Below, in pieces: positions 24,590 to 33,199 of a stretch of 64,000 nt of DNA (within the stretch, counting starts at the first letter, position 1; each line of letters starts with the position of its first letter). A model generated the notes under the pieces. The model saw only the letters and a program-made list of their open reading frames with translations, made no database searches and was not told where the DNA came from. Origin of the DNA: CAYGDP01 sp964348665 (GTDB lineage Bacteria > Verrucomicrobiota > Verrucomicrobiia > Palsa-1439 > CAYGDP01); contig CAYGDP010000010.1 of assembly GCA_964348665.1 (NCBI GenBank), forward strand, positions 62,001 to 126,000, given 5' to 3'. The translations under genes were made by a program, and so were the position numbers.

Positions 24590-24595
24590 ACTATG
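24590..24595 (-). promoter_or_regulatory. -10-like box CATAGT before mutL
   Basis: CATAGT ends 5 nt before the ATG at 24584; weaker than the other boxes because the first base deviates. Confidence 0.25.
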
Positions 24596-24596
24596 C

Positions 24597-24660
24597 GTGG
24601 GTTGAATCGTTGAATCGTTGCATGGGTTATGGCGTTTGTCGATTTAACGTTTTAATGATT
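24597..24660. repeat. GTTGAAT-type repeat between rnc and mutL
   Basis: GTTGAATCGTTGAATCGTTG followed by ATTTAACG and TTTTAATGATTC words, same family as at 22678-22765. Confidence 0.55.
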
Positions 24661-25344
24661 CTACGAATCAACGAGTCGTTCGAGCGCCGCCGCCGCGGCG
24701 CGGGTTTCCGCCTCCTTTTTACTCGCGCCGATGCCTCGGCCAAGCTCTTTTTCTTCGAATTCGACCACGGCCTCGAATTCGCGGGCGTGATCAGGTCCTT
24801 CGGTTCGAATGATTTTGTAGGTTGGTCCAGCAGGCGAACGGGCTTGCAGGATTTCCTGAAGGCGACCTTTCGGATTCTCGATCTCGGTTTCGGGTGAGAC
24901 AAGCTCTGGTTGCCATTGAGCGAGGGCGAACCGCGTTGCTGCGTTGAGGCCGCCATCGAGATAAATCGCGCCAACAACCGCTTCGTAGGCGTCTGCCAAG
25001 TTCGATGGGCGGGTGCGGCCGCCGCTGGCTTCTTCGCCTTTGCCGAGCGCGAGAAAATCGCCGAGGCCGAGGTGACGCGCGAGCTTGGCGAATGTGGCGC
25101 GGCTGGTCAGGCGCGAACGCACTTTGGTCAGACGCCCTTCATTGGCCTGCGGAAATGTTTCGTAGAGATGAATGGTCGCGATGAGTTGGAGTACGGCATC
25201 CCCAAAAAACTCGAGCCGCTGGTTGTCGCGCCCACTGAGGGCGTGTTTGCTGTGACGGATCGAGGGATGCGTGATCGCTTCGCCCAACAGTTCCGGATTC
25301 TGGAACGAGTAGTCGAGTCGGGATTGGAGGGAGGGAAGATTCAT
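24661..25344 (-). CDS. rnc: Ribonuclease III
   Basis: 227 residues. Endonuclease domain with the signature NQRLEFFGDAVLQL (catalytic Glu and Asp in LEFFGDA) and ADAYEAVVGAIYLDGG; C-terminal double-stranded RNA-binding domain with RGIGASKKEAETRAAAAAL. It cuts double-stranded RNA in rRNA and mRNA processing. The ATG at 25344 is preferred; the frame extends to 25404, but those 20 residues (GDSLVLGVWCLGFFQ) come from the TTGG-word repeat and are foreign to RNase III. It follows xerD on the same strand, 145 bp apart, and precedes mutL by 76 bp. Confidence 0.95.
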   Translation of the reverse strand: MNLPSLQSRLDYSFQNPELLGEAITHPSIRHSKHALSGRDNQRLEFFGDAVLQLIATIHLYETFPQANEGRLTKVRSRLTSRATFAKLARHLGLGDFLALGKGEEASGGRTRPSNLADAYEAVVGAIYLDGGLNAATRFALAQWQPELVSPETEIENPKGRLQEILQARSPAGPTYKIIRTEGPDHAREFEAVVEFEEKELGRGIGASKKEAETRAAAAALERLVDS

Positions 25345-25350
25345 TTGAAA

Positions 25351-25490
25351 AAACCCCAAGCACCAAACCCCAAGCACCAAAGAATCCCCAATCGCCAATC
25401 GCAAACCCCTGCCGTTGGTGTCCCGATCTCAATTCTTGGAGCTTGAAGATTGGGGCTTCTCTGGGGTTTGGGTTTTGGGATTTGAAGCTT
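25351..25490. repeat. TTGG-word repeat block between xerD and rnc
   Basis: One arm has CCCCAAGCACCAAACC words, the other GGGGTTTGGGTTTTGGG and TTGAAGCTT words, in opposite orientations with a short unique centre, so the block can form a long imperfect hairpin. Confidence 0.7.
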
Positions 25491-26392
25491 CATCTTTTCG
25501 CTCTCGGATGAAATTGATTATGCACCGATTTCAACCGGCTCGCGTCCACGTGGGTATAAATCTGCGTCGTCGCGATATCGGCGTGCCCGAGCATTTGTTG
25601 GATGACCCGCAGGTCAGCGCCATGATCGAGCAGATGCGTGGCGAAACTGTGTCGGAGTGTGTGCGGCGTGACGCGCTTGGCAATGCCGGCTTTGACGATG
25701 AGTTTGCGAATCAATCGCCAGATGTCCTGGCGCAGCATGGGTTCGCCGCTGCGCGTGACAAAGAGATTTGTCGTGGCTTTGCTCTTGAGCATGCGCGGAC
25801 GCGCGCGTTCGACGTAATGTTGAACGGCTTCCAGCGCGGGTTTACCGATGGGTACGACCCGTTCCTTGTTACCCTTGCCGACACAGCGGAGGAATCCCAT
25901 TTCGGCGTTAATATCGCCTGCGTGAACGTTGGCAGTTTCGCTGACGCGCAAGCCGGTGGCGTACATCAGTTCCAACAGTGCTTTGTCGCGGAGCCCGATC
26001 GGTTTGCGCGTGTTTGGCGCGGCGAGCAATGTCTCGACTTCGGCGGTGGAGAGCGTGTGTGGGAGAAGTTTCCAGAGCTTCGGCGAATCGAGGTTGTCGG
26101 CGACGTTGGCGGGCAGAAGTTTTTCCTGGGTCAAAAACCGGAAGAAAACCTTGATCGCCGCAAGATGTTGCGAGAGGGAGCTGGGCGAGAGACCCGCTTT
26201 GCGCTGCGCCATGAGGTATTCGGTAATGTCATCGGTGCGCACGTCGTTGAGACGGGACGTGCCGCGACCTTGCAGCCAAGTGGTAAAGCGGTTGAGATCG
26301 GTCCGATACGCGAGCTGGGTGTTCTTGGCCAGCCCGCGCTCGAAATTGACGTAACCGATAAAATCATCCACCAACGCTTGCATTTGCGCCAT
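25490..26392 (-). CDS. xerD: Site-specific tyrosine recombinase XerD
   Basis: 300 residues, typical XerC/D length. N-terminal SAM-like domain (FERGLAKNTQLAYRTDLNRF), catalytic residues Arg in ATGLRVSE, Lys in GKGNKERVVP, HTLRHSFATH with His and Arg, GHADIATTQIYTH and the nucleophile Tyr in that last block. It resolves chromosome dimers at dif with XerC. The gene sits among DNA-metabolism genes, not next to an integrated element, so it is the housekeeping recombinase. A TATAAA box (26392-26397) overlaps the first ATG; the second in-frame ATG (26383) lies 8 nt after it and may be the true start. Confidence 0.93.
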   Translation of the reverse strand: MAQMQALVDDFIGYVNFERGLAKNTQLAYRTDLNRFTTWLQGRGTSRLNDVRTDDITEYLMAQRKAGLSPSSLSQHLAAIKVFFRFLTQEKLLPANVADNLDSPKLWKLLPHTLSTAEVETLLAAPNTRKPIGLRDKALLELMYATGLRVSETANVHAGDINAEMGFLRCVGKGNKERVVPIGKPALEAVQHYVERARPRMLKSKATTNLFVTRSGEPMLRQDIWRLIRKLIVKAGIAKRVTPHTLRHSFATHLLDHGADLRVIQQMLGHADIATTQIYTHVDASRLKSVHNQFHPRAKR

Positions 26393-26476
26393 TTATACCA
26401 CGAATGGACTGCCCGCGAAACACACGAAAAGGCGCGAAATTCCCTCGACATTATTTCCGTGGAAACGTATTCGCGG

Positions 26477-27850
26477 TTACAATTCCTCCAGCCCGTATTC
26501 TTTGAGTTTGCGGTGGAGGGTGCGGCGGCTGATGCCAAGTCTTTCGGCAGCGGCCGTACGGTTGCCACCGCATTCGCGGAGGGTGGAGACGACCGCCTGC
26601 TTTTTCATTTCTTCTATCGTTGTAGCCGCTCGCGCCGAGGGCGGCTCACCGCGGTCAACGCCCGCGGCTACAGGTTGCGGATTGCGGATGTTCGGCGGCA
26701 AATCGGCAATGCTGACCTTAGTGCCACGCGCGAGGACGACCATGCGCTCCACGCAGTTACGCAGTTCGCGAACGTTGCCCGGCCATGGATAGTTGATAAG
26801 GGCATCAAGGACATCGGGGGCAAGTTCGCCAACTTTCTTCTTATTGGCGCGGTTAAATTCGTCCAAAAAGGCTTTGACCAAGAGGGGAATGTCCCGGCTG
26901 CGCTCGCGCACCGGCGGGAGCGTGATGGTGACGACATTGAGTCGGAAGTAGAGGTCGTCGCGGAATTTCTTTTCCGAAACCAGTTGTTGCAATTGTTTGT
27001 TCGTGGCGGTGACGAGGCGGACATCCACGTGAATCGTTTTTTGTCCGCCGAGACGTTCGAAGGCGCGTTCTTCTAGCGCGCGGAGCAACTTCACTTGGAT
27101 TGCAGGCTCGATTTCACCCACTTCATCGAGGAACAACGTGCCGCCGTCGGCCATCTCGAAGCGACCAATGCGGCGTTCCTTGGCGTCGGTGAACGCGCCG
27201 CGTTCGTGACCGAACAGTTCGCTTTCCAGGAGCGTGGTCGGCAACGCAGCGCAATGGACAGGGATGAATGGGCCGTTCTTGCGCGGGCTAAGCTGGTGGA
27301 TGGCGCGCGCGACAAGCTCCTTGCCCGTGCCCGTTTCGCCTTCGATGAGGACATTGGCGGTCGTTGGCGCAACTTGCTGGATTGTTTCGAAAACCTCCCG
27401 CATCGCGGCGGATTCGCCGATAATGTTGCCCATGCCGAATTTCTTGTCCGCTGTCCGTTGCGGCGAAAAATTTTCCGACACGAGACGGCGGTTCTTGAGC
27501 GCCAGAGCCACACGACGCTCCAAGTCGTCCAGGTCGAGCTTCCCCTTGTTGATGTAATCGTCCGCGCCGCGCCGCATCGCCTCGACCGCCGTTTCCTCGG
27601 TGCCATAGGCGGTCATCACGATCACAATGGGCGGGCGCGAGAGTTTCTTGGCGCGCGAAAGCAGCTCCAACCCGTCCAACCGTGGCATACGAATATCCGC
27701 CAACACCGCGTCGAAGTTTTCCTTCTCGATCATCTCTGCCGCCGCCTGCCCATCCTCGGCGGTGTACACGTCGTAGCGTTCCTCCAGCGCGCGCTTCAAG
27801 CCGTCACGCGTATTTTTTTCGTCGTCAACGATGAGCAATGTAGGGTTCAT
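26477..27850 (-). CDS. Sigma-54-dependent response regulator (NtrC family)
   Basis: 457 residues. Receiver domain with phospho-acceptor Asp52 (LADIRMP); AAA+ domain with Walker A GETGTGKE, the sigma-54 contact loop as GAFTDA instead of the usual GAFTGA, and Walker B LFLDEVGEI; C-terminal Fis-type helix-turn-helix NRTAAAERLGISRRTLHRKL. It activates sigma-54 promoters when phosphorylated, presumably by the kinase encoded two genes upstream. The linker before the DNA-binding helix contains residues encoded by a palindromic repeat (26621-26674). ATG at 27850 follows the small membrane gene by 1 bp. Confidence 0.93.
   Translation of the reverse strand: MNPTLLIVDDEKNTRDGLKRALEERYDVYTAEDGQAAAEMIEKENFDAVLADIRMPRLDGLELLSRAKKLSRPPIVIVMTAYGTEETAVEAMRRGADDYINKGKLDLDDLERRVALALKNRRLVSENFSPQRTADKKFGMGNIIGESAAMREVFETIQQVAPTTANVLIEGETGTGKELVARAIHQLSPRKNGPFIPVHCAALPTTLLESELFGHERGAFTDAKERRIGRFEMADGGTLFLDEVGEIEPAIQVKLLRALEERAFERLGGQKTIHVDVRLVTATNKQLQQLVSEKKFRDDLYFRLNVVTITLPPVRERSRDIPLLVKAFLDEFNRANKKKVGELAPDVLDALINYPWPGNVRELRNCVERMVVLARGTKVSIADLPPNIRNPQPVAAGVDRGEPPSARAATTIEEMKKQAVVSTLRECGGNRTAAAERLGISRRTLHRKLKEYGLEEL
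26621..26674 (-). repeat. Palindromic repeat in frame in the response regulator gene
   Basis: Outer arms GTAGCCGC (26622-26629) and GCGGCTAC (26664-26671) are inverse complements; an inner CCGCGG pair forms a second hairpin. On the minus strand it begins CCTGTAGC, like the element at 47586-47647. It encodes part of the Ala/Gly/Arg-rich linker (VAAGVDRGEPPSARAAT). Confidence 0.6.
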
Positions 27851-27851
27851 T

Positions 27852-28169
27852 TCATTCCTTGGCGGCCTGCTTGTTTTCCTGCTCTTTTAGTTCGCCACAA
27901 ATCTGCATGATCAAGATCGTTAGCGCGACTCCGACGGTGATGCCACCCAAAGAAGGCTTCCAACTTGCTAATATCCGAAGAGTTTCTACTGACATTTCGT
28001 TCGAACGGACAACTAGCATTAGACTGAGTGTTCCCGACACCATGCCTGCAAAACCTCCGATGAGCGATGCAACTCTAGCGCTGACTCGATACTTGGTGCG
28101 CCCACACCAAAGACTTATCGGGAGGAGAAATGAGCAAACAATGATGATTACCGGCAATATTATTTTCAT
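27852..28169 (-). CDS. Small membrane protein between kinase and regulator genes
   Basis: 105 residues with three hydrophobic segments (about 3-20, 33-55 and 70-90) and a charged cytoplasmic tail (KEQENKQAAKE). No family recognised. Its start overlaps the histidine kinase stop by 4 bp (ATGA) and its stop lies 1 bp before the regulator start, so kinase, membrane protein and regulator are one coupled unit. The kinase itself has no membrane segment, so this protein may anchor or sense for it; that is inference. Confidence 0.65.
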   Translation of the reverse strand: MKIILPVIIIVCSFLLPISLWCGRTKYRVSARVASLIGGFAGMVSGTLSLMLVVRSNEMSVETLRILASWKPSLGGITVGVALTILIMQICGELKEQENKQAAKE

Positions 28170-29308
28170 TTAATTTCAATTGTTTGCTTTCCCGCCTCCA
28201 GCAGGCGCATTCGTTTCTCCGCCAGCGGCAGCTTCAACCGCACAATCGTTCCCTTGCCCGCGCTGGATTCCAACTCAAGGTCGCCACCGTGGTCGCGGAC
28301 GATGCGGCGAACAATGAGCAGGCCAAGCCCTGTGCCTGTTTCTTTCGTCGTGGTGTAGGGCTTCGTGATTTTGCGCAGCGTATCGGGCGCGATGCCTCCG
28401 CCTGTGTCGGCGAAGGTGATGAGAACGTGGTCGGCCGTTTCCTGCGTGGTGATGCGGAGGCGGCCGCCTTTGCCCATGGCTTGCGTGGCGTTTTTCACGA
28501 TGTTGAAAAACGCCTGTTTGATCTGGGCGCGATCCAGGAAGATGCGCGGGAGGCTGGCGGAGAAATCGCGCTCAATTGTGATGCTGCGGTTGGCGATTTC
28601 GGGCGCGAGAAAGTCGAGCGTGTCAGCGAGCAGATCGTTGACCGATTCGCGTTTGAGCTTGGGCTGTGTTGGGCGGATGGCCTGCAAAAATTGCGTGACG
28701 ATATAATCGAGCCGCTCGATTTCGCCGTGTGCGACCTTGAGAGATTCTCGCGCCTTCTTGGTTTTGGCGGCGGGGAGTTTTTTGATTTCGCGTTCCAACA
28801 ATTGCAGATGGATGCTCAATGCGTTAAGTGGGTTGCCGAGTTCGTGGGCGACGCTGGCGGCGAGCAGCGAGAGGGCGCCGAGTTTTTGTGATTCGATGGT
28901 TTGGACCGCTGCTTTGCGCGACGCCGTCACATCACGCAGGATGAGTGCCGCGGCGTTTTCGAGCGGCATGGCGTAAAATTCGAGGAGCCGATGACGAGGG
29001 CGGAAGATTTCCAGTTCACCGGTTGTAACGCGATGCGGTGCGCCGCCGATTTCCAATTCGGGCAGCAGACGCGACAACGGTTGTCCCAATGCCCGCTCGA
29101 CTGAAAAACCGAGCAGGTCGCAAGCGGCAGCGTTGAGATACGTGACCCGATCGTCCGCATCCGTAACTAAGACCCCTTCGTGGAGCGCGTTGAAGATCGC
29201 CTCCAGCCGCTCCTTTTCGCGACCGAGCCGCGTGAGGACTGCTTGCAACCGCTCGGGGTCGAGCCGGTCGAGGCGACCTACGATTTTGTCAAGAAATGCC
29301 GATTTCAT
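28166..29308 (-). CDS. PAS-domain sensor histidine kinase (NtrB-like, soluble)
   Basis: 380 residues from ATG 29308. A PAS domain (about 30-140; EAIFNALHEGVLVTDADDRV) is followed by the dimerisation helix with phospho-acceptor His in SVAHELGNPLNAL, then the ATPase domain with N box FFNIVKNATQAM, G1 DTGGGI and G2 TGLGLLIV. There is no membrane segment, so it senses a cytosolic signal or works with the small membrane protein next to it. It should phosphorylate the NtrC-type regulator of the same operon. An upstream extension to 29431 is rejected because it is basic and unlike the family. Confidence 0.92.
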   Translation of the reverse strand: MKSAFLDKIVGRLDRLDPERLQAVLTRLGREKERLEAIFNALHEGVLVTDADDRVTYLNAAACDLLGFSVERALGQPLSRLLPELEIGGAPHRVTTGELEIFRPRHRLLEFYAMPLENAAALILRDVTASRKAAVQTIESQKLGALSLLAASVAHELGNPLNALSIHLQLLEREIKKLPAAKTKKARESLKVAHGEIERLDYIVTQFLQAIRPTQPKLKRESVNDLLADTLDFLAPEIANRSITIERDFSASLPRIFLDRAQIKQAFFNIVKNATQAMGKGGRLRITTQETADHVLITFADTGGGIAPDTLRKITKPYTTTKETGTGLGLLIVRRIVRDHGGDLELESSAGKGTIVRLKLPLAEKRMRLLEAGKQTIEIK

Positions 29309-29445
29309 AGCCAGTCCCGCCCCCCGTAGCGTTGCTCGCGGGGAATGGACAAATCGGCACACAGTAGCACGCCAAACACACCTTCTCAAGGTCTCTGGAT
29401 GAGGGGAATAAATCGCCGGGTACAGCGACAATCTCGTCAGTCCGA

Positions 29446-30129
29446 TTACTTTTTGACATCGGTCCGAAGCGCCTCGCGAATGGCGCGCGCGACTTCGCCA
29501 GCCAATTGTTTGGAACCTTCGTTGGTGAAATGAACGTCCACCGGCTTCTGAATCTCTTTGAGCTGCGGCAGCGCGAAGCTGTAGAGATCATTGACGGCAA
29601 TTCCGTTGGCGTTCATCACTCGCCGAGCGATGGTGTTGTACTGTGCCACGTCCTCCACGACGCGGAGCGGTTTGACACCGCCCGGCGGCACAGGCGTGGT
29701 GGTGGCAAAAAACAGTTTTGCTCCCGTTGCCTTGAGTTTTTGCGCGATCTCGGTCAATTGCCGCTCATAAATCTCTGGTTCGGCTTGACGCGCATGGCTG
29801 GGGTCGTTCGAGTTCGCCTTGGTCTTCGGGTCAATATGTTTGATGTCATGCAGGCCGAAGTTGAAATGAATCACTGCCCACTTTCCGCCATCCAGCTTGA
29901 GCCAGCGATCAATTTCGCGCACTCCCTTGGTCGTGCCATCGCAGTTTTCCGCCTTGCCATCCGCGGTCGTCGGTCGCACCACGACGGCGGTATCCTTGAG
30001 GATTTCGCGCACGGGCGGGGTGTACCCGATGGAAATCGAATCGCCGAGAATGAGAACGCGTTTACGCGCGACTTCGTCGGCATTCGCCGCGATCCCGAAG
30101 CAAAAGAACAAAGCGAGAAAGGGTTTCAT
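29446..30129 (-). CDS. Secreted SGNH/GDSL esterase
   Basis: 227 residues with a signal peptide (residues 1-17). SGNH blocks are visible: GDSIS with the nucleophile Ser (ILGDSISIGY), the Gly/Asn region HFNFGLHD, and the Asp-His pair in DVHFTNEG. Such enzymes deacetylate or deacylate sugars. It is the last gene of the polysaccharide cluster (25 bp after the DUF1549/1553 gene), so a role in removing O-acetyl groups from a glycan is likely. The exact ester is unknown. Confidence 0.85.
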   Translation of the reverse strand: MKPFLALFFCFGIAANADEVARKRVLILGDSISIGYTPPVREILKDTAVVVRPTTADGKAENCDGTTKGVREIDRWLKLDGGKWAVIHFNFGLHDIKHIDPKTKANSNDPSHARQAEPEIYERQLTEIAQKLKATGAKLFFATTTPVPPGGVKPLRVVEDVAQYNTIARRVMNANGIAVNDLYSFALPQLKEIQKPVDVHFTNEGSKQLAGEVARAIREALRTDVKK

Positions 30130-30154
30130 GGCACTGTAACCCGGGAAATTACCT

Positions 30155-33100
30155 TCAGTTCACGTACACGAACTCGTTGGTGCAGAGGAGCGATTGCACA
30201 TACAACTCCCACGGATTGAGCGGGCCGCGCTTGACCATTTCTCCTTCGTTACGGAGGGCGGCGTATTTGTCCTTGGCGGGATCTTTTTTCGAGGCGGTGG
30301 CTTGTTTGACTTTGGTAACGGGGCGTTTGGCGGCGAGCACCTTGCTTTGCGCAATGAATTCGCGCGCCCAATCCACTTCGCCCTTTCGCGGTGTGCGCTG
30401 AAAGATGGTGCGATAGATGGCGTGGATCTTAGCGGTTTCATCCTGCGCGTCGGCCACTTCACTACGATTGACCACCTGCCGAGCGACTTCGATGCCGAGC
30501 GGGTTATTCATGAAGAAGAGCGCTTGTTGCGGCACGATGGTGCTAATGCGCTGGGTATTGGCCATCTCCGGGTTGGCAAAATCAAACTGCGTCATCAAGT
30601 CCGACAAATATAGACGGTCCACATAGCCGTAAATGCTGCGGCGGGTGCTGTACGGTTCGTCGGTGATGTTGACAGGTTTGCCGCCGAGGGTGCGATCGAG
30701 GTTCCCGGAAAGCAGAAGCATGGAATCGCGGATGGACTCGAAATCTAGCCGGCGCAGGTTGGCTCTCCAGAGGAGGCGATTGCCGGGATCTTTGATTTCA
30801 TGGTCGGGATGGGTATCCGCGCTTTGCTGCCAGGCGGCAGAGAGCAGGATGAGTTTGTGGGTTTGTTTGAGCGACCAGCCGCTTTGCATGAACCACCCGG
30901 ATAACCAATCGAACAATTCCGGATGACTCGGCGGCTCGCACATATTGCCAAGATCATCGGGAGATCGCACAAATCCTTCGCCAAAATGATGGAGCCAAAT
31001 CCGGTTGACCGCCGCGCGCGCCGTCAGCGGATTTTGCGGGCTGGCAATCGCTACAGCCAGGTCGTAGCGTCCGCTGCCGTTCTTGAACGGTTGACGATTC
31101 TGTCCGCTGAAGATTTCCAAGAACTGCCGTGGCACGACGGGTCCCTTCTTACCCCGGTCGCCCCGGATGTACACATAACTATCTTTCGGCTTGGGAGCGT
31201 CACCGACGATCATCGCGCAGCCGGGCGCGCCGGGATGGGTGAGACGAAGTTCATTGATGGCGGGGAAAAGGAGCCGGTCAATATTATTGCCTTCGTCTTT
31301 CCGGTTCTGGATGGTGATACCCGACATCCAGGCGGCGGGTCGGCGGTTTTCCGCAAGAAACCCGATCTGCTGCTCGGCGGTAAGCATCTGGTTGGCGGGC
31401 GGAATCCAGTAGAGCGCGTTGATCAACTGAACAATGGGTTCGATGAGAGCCGGGGGAGTTGCGCCGGGCGTGCTTTGCGCCGCAATATACGGAGCGGCAT
31501 GCGATCTGATTTGGGCAAAAAGTGTCCCGTACGCTTTGGCAACTTCATCGAGAGTTTTCGGTTTCAGATTTCGCAATGCGTCGGCTACCATTTTGTTCAC
31601 CGGCCGTTTCGGATCGTTGAGAACCTTGGGTAGCAACTCGGCCGCCTTGGCCGGCCAGGTTTCATCGCGTTTAAGTTTCGATAACTGCGCAAACGGGCCG
31701 AAGATGGGATGTTCGGGCGCGAGCCGAATCGAGCCGGTGATCTCGGCGATCTCAGGCTTGATGCTGTATTTCGCCGCCATATCGTACCGCTCCGGCGATC
31801 GGTTGGGTAGAGTGATGACCAGCAAATAGCCCTCGGCTTTGTCCATGAATTGCGTGGTGCGCTCGCGCAAAATATCATAAATCACCTGCCGGTTTTTGGT
31901 TTGCAACTCGGTGAGTTCTTTCTCGTAATCGGCCCGCTGGGCGGCGTCCGCCGTGCGCGGCATTTCCGGCTTTTCATACGGCTCGACCAGCGAGTTGAAA
32001 ACGCCGTGGAGCGAATAATAATCCGCCGTGGGAATGGGATCGAATTTGTGATCGTGGCAGCGGGCGCACGAGACCGTCAACGCCATCGTTGCCTTGGTCA
32101 GTGTGTCAATCCGCTCGTCAATGACATCATCAAAATTATCGAAATGCTTGCCAACCGTCAGGAATCCCAGGGCGGCCAGGCGCGGATCACTCGGCTGGAT
32201 GTCGGGCAGTTTATCGGCGGCGATTTGCTCGAAGAGAAAGAGATTATAGGGTTTATCGCGATTGATCGCATCGATCACATAATCGCGATACGTCCACGCA
32301 TACATATACCGGTAATCTTCGTACCGATATTTGCCTCCCATGCTGACCAGGCCGCGCGTGTCGCTATAGCGGGCGCTGTCGAGCCAATGCCGGCCCCAGC
32401 GTTCGCCGTAGTGTTTGCTGGCCAGCAACCGGTCAATCCATTTCTCCATCACCCGACGGCGGTCGGGGACAAAGCCGTTCTGATAGGGACGTTTGCCGGC
32501 TTTGACCGCTTCCTCGTCGCTTTTCAGCGCCGCTTCGTATTCGCGGGAAAAATCGTTCACCTCATCCAGCATCGGCGGCAGTCCGATGAGGTCGTAATAC
32601 ATCCGGCGCAACAGCGCCTCGCCGTCCGCGGGAGGATTCGGCTTCAACCCGGCCGCTTCCAGCTTGGCGAGCACGAAATAATCCACAACCGTCTGGCACC
32701 ACATTTTGTCTTTCACGGGCGGCAACGTGGATTGTTTCAACGGCTGAAACGCCCAGTGCGCCCGCGCGGCCGATGATAACCCATTCAATTTCTTCCCGCT
32801 GCCCTCGCGCGGATCGGGCGCGCCCATCGCTATCCATTCGCGGAGCGTGGCGATTTGCGCGTCGGGAAGTTTTCCGCCCTCCTTCTTCGGCGGCATTTTT
32901 AGCTCGTCGTCCGTATAGCTAAGCGCCTTGAGCAACAGACTCGCGTCGGGTTTGCCGGGCACGATGGCCGGGCCGGTATCGCCACCCTTGGCCCAACCCT
33001 CGCGAGTGTCGAGCGTCAGACCGCCTTTCGCTTTGCCCTCGGCGGAGCTGTGACATTTGTAACAACGCTCGGCAAAAATCGGGCGGATGTTTTTCTCGAA

Positions 33101-33193
33101 AAACTCGATGCTGGCCTTGTCGGTCGCCGGCACGGCCGCCAGCGCCGAAGCGCCCACCGTAAGCAGTCCCCAAAATGTCGCGGGCAAACGCAT
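30155..33193 (-). CDS. Secreted cytochrome c-like DUF1549/DUF1553 protein
   Basis: 1012 residues with a signal peptide. Near the N terminus a class I cytochrome motif CYKCHS lies in a PSCyt1 domain; a second CxxCH is in VSCARCHDHKFDP, typical of the DUF1549 (PSCyt2) domain. The last part is DUF1553 (PSD1), with LTARAAVNRIWLHHFGEG and IYRTIFQRTPRKGE. This architecture is a hallmark of Planctomycetes and Verrucomicrobia and nearly always sits beside a DUF1501 gene, as here (6 bp away). Proposed roles involve periplasmic redox steps in polymer degradation, but biochemical function is not established. Confidence 0.93.
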   Translation of the reverse strand: MRLPATFWGLLTVGASALAAVPATDKASIEFFEKNIRPIFAERCYKCHSSAEGKAKGGLTLDTREGWAKGGDTGPAIVPGKPDASLLLKALSYTDDELKMPPKKEGGKLPDAQIATLREWIAMGAPDPREGSGKKLNGLSSAARAHWAFQPLKQSTLPPVKDKMWCQTVVDYFVLAKLEAAGLKPNPPADGEALLRRMYYDLIGLPPMLDEVNDFSREYEAALKSDEEAVKAGKRPYQNGFVPDRRRVMEKWIDRLLASKHYGERWGRHWLDSARYSDTRGLVSMGGKYRYEDYRYMYAWTYRDYVIDAINRDKPYNLFLFEQIAADKLPDIQPSDPRLAALGFLTVGKHFDNFDDVIDERIDTLTKATMALTVSCARCHDHKFDPIPTADYYSLHGVFNSLVEPYEKPEMPRTADAAQRADYEKELTELQTKNRQVIYDILRERTTQFMDKAEGYLLVITLPNRSPERYDMAAKYSIKPEIAEITGSIRLAPEHPIFGPFAQLSKLKRDETWPAKAAELLPKVLNDPKRPVNKMVADALRNLKPKTLDEVAKAYGTLFAQIRSHAAPYIAAQSTPGATPPALIEPIVQLINALYWIPPANQMLTAEQQIGFLAENRRPAAWMSGITIQNRKDEGNNIDRLLFPAINELRLTHPGAPGCAMIVGDAPKPKDSYVYIRGDRGKKGPVVPRQFLEIFSGQNRQPFKNGSGRYDLAVAIASPQNPLTARAAVNRIWLHHFGEGFVRSPDDLGNMCEPPSHPELFDWLSGWFMQSGWSLKQTHKLILLSAAWQQSADTHPDHEIKDPGNRLLWRANLRRLDFESIRDSMLLLSGNLDRTLGGKPVNITDEPYSTRRSIYGYVDRLYLSDLMTQFDFANPEMANTQRISTIVPQQALFFMNNPLGIEVARQVVNRSEVADAQDETAKIHAIYRTIFQRTPRKGEVDWAREFIAQSKVLAAKRPVTKVKQATASKKDPAKDKYAALRNEGEMVKRGPLNPWELYVQSLLCTNEFVYVN

Positions 33194-33199
33194 GACAGG

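Noticed and set aside
25351..25490. CRISPR array
   Set aside because: The repeats are degenerate 7-12 bp words without constant unit length or unique spacers, and no cas gene is present.
25490..26392. Integrase marking a mobile island
   Set aside because: The protein is a standard XerD with housekeeping neighbours, not a phage-type integrase, and no att repeats are near.
25415..27076. 553-codon open frame on the plus strand
   Set aside because: Runs antisense across both xerD and the response regulator, including the spacer; no family motifs.
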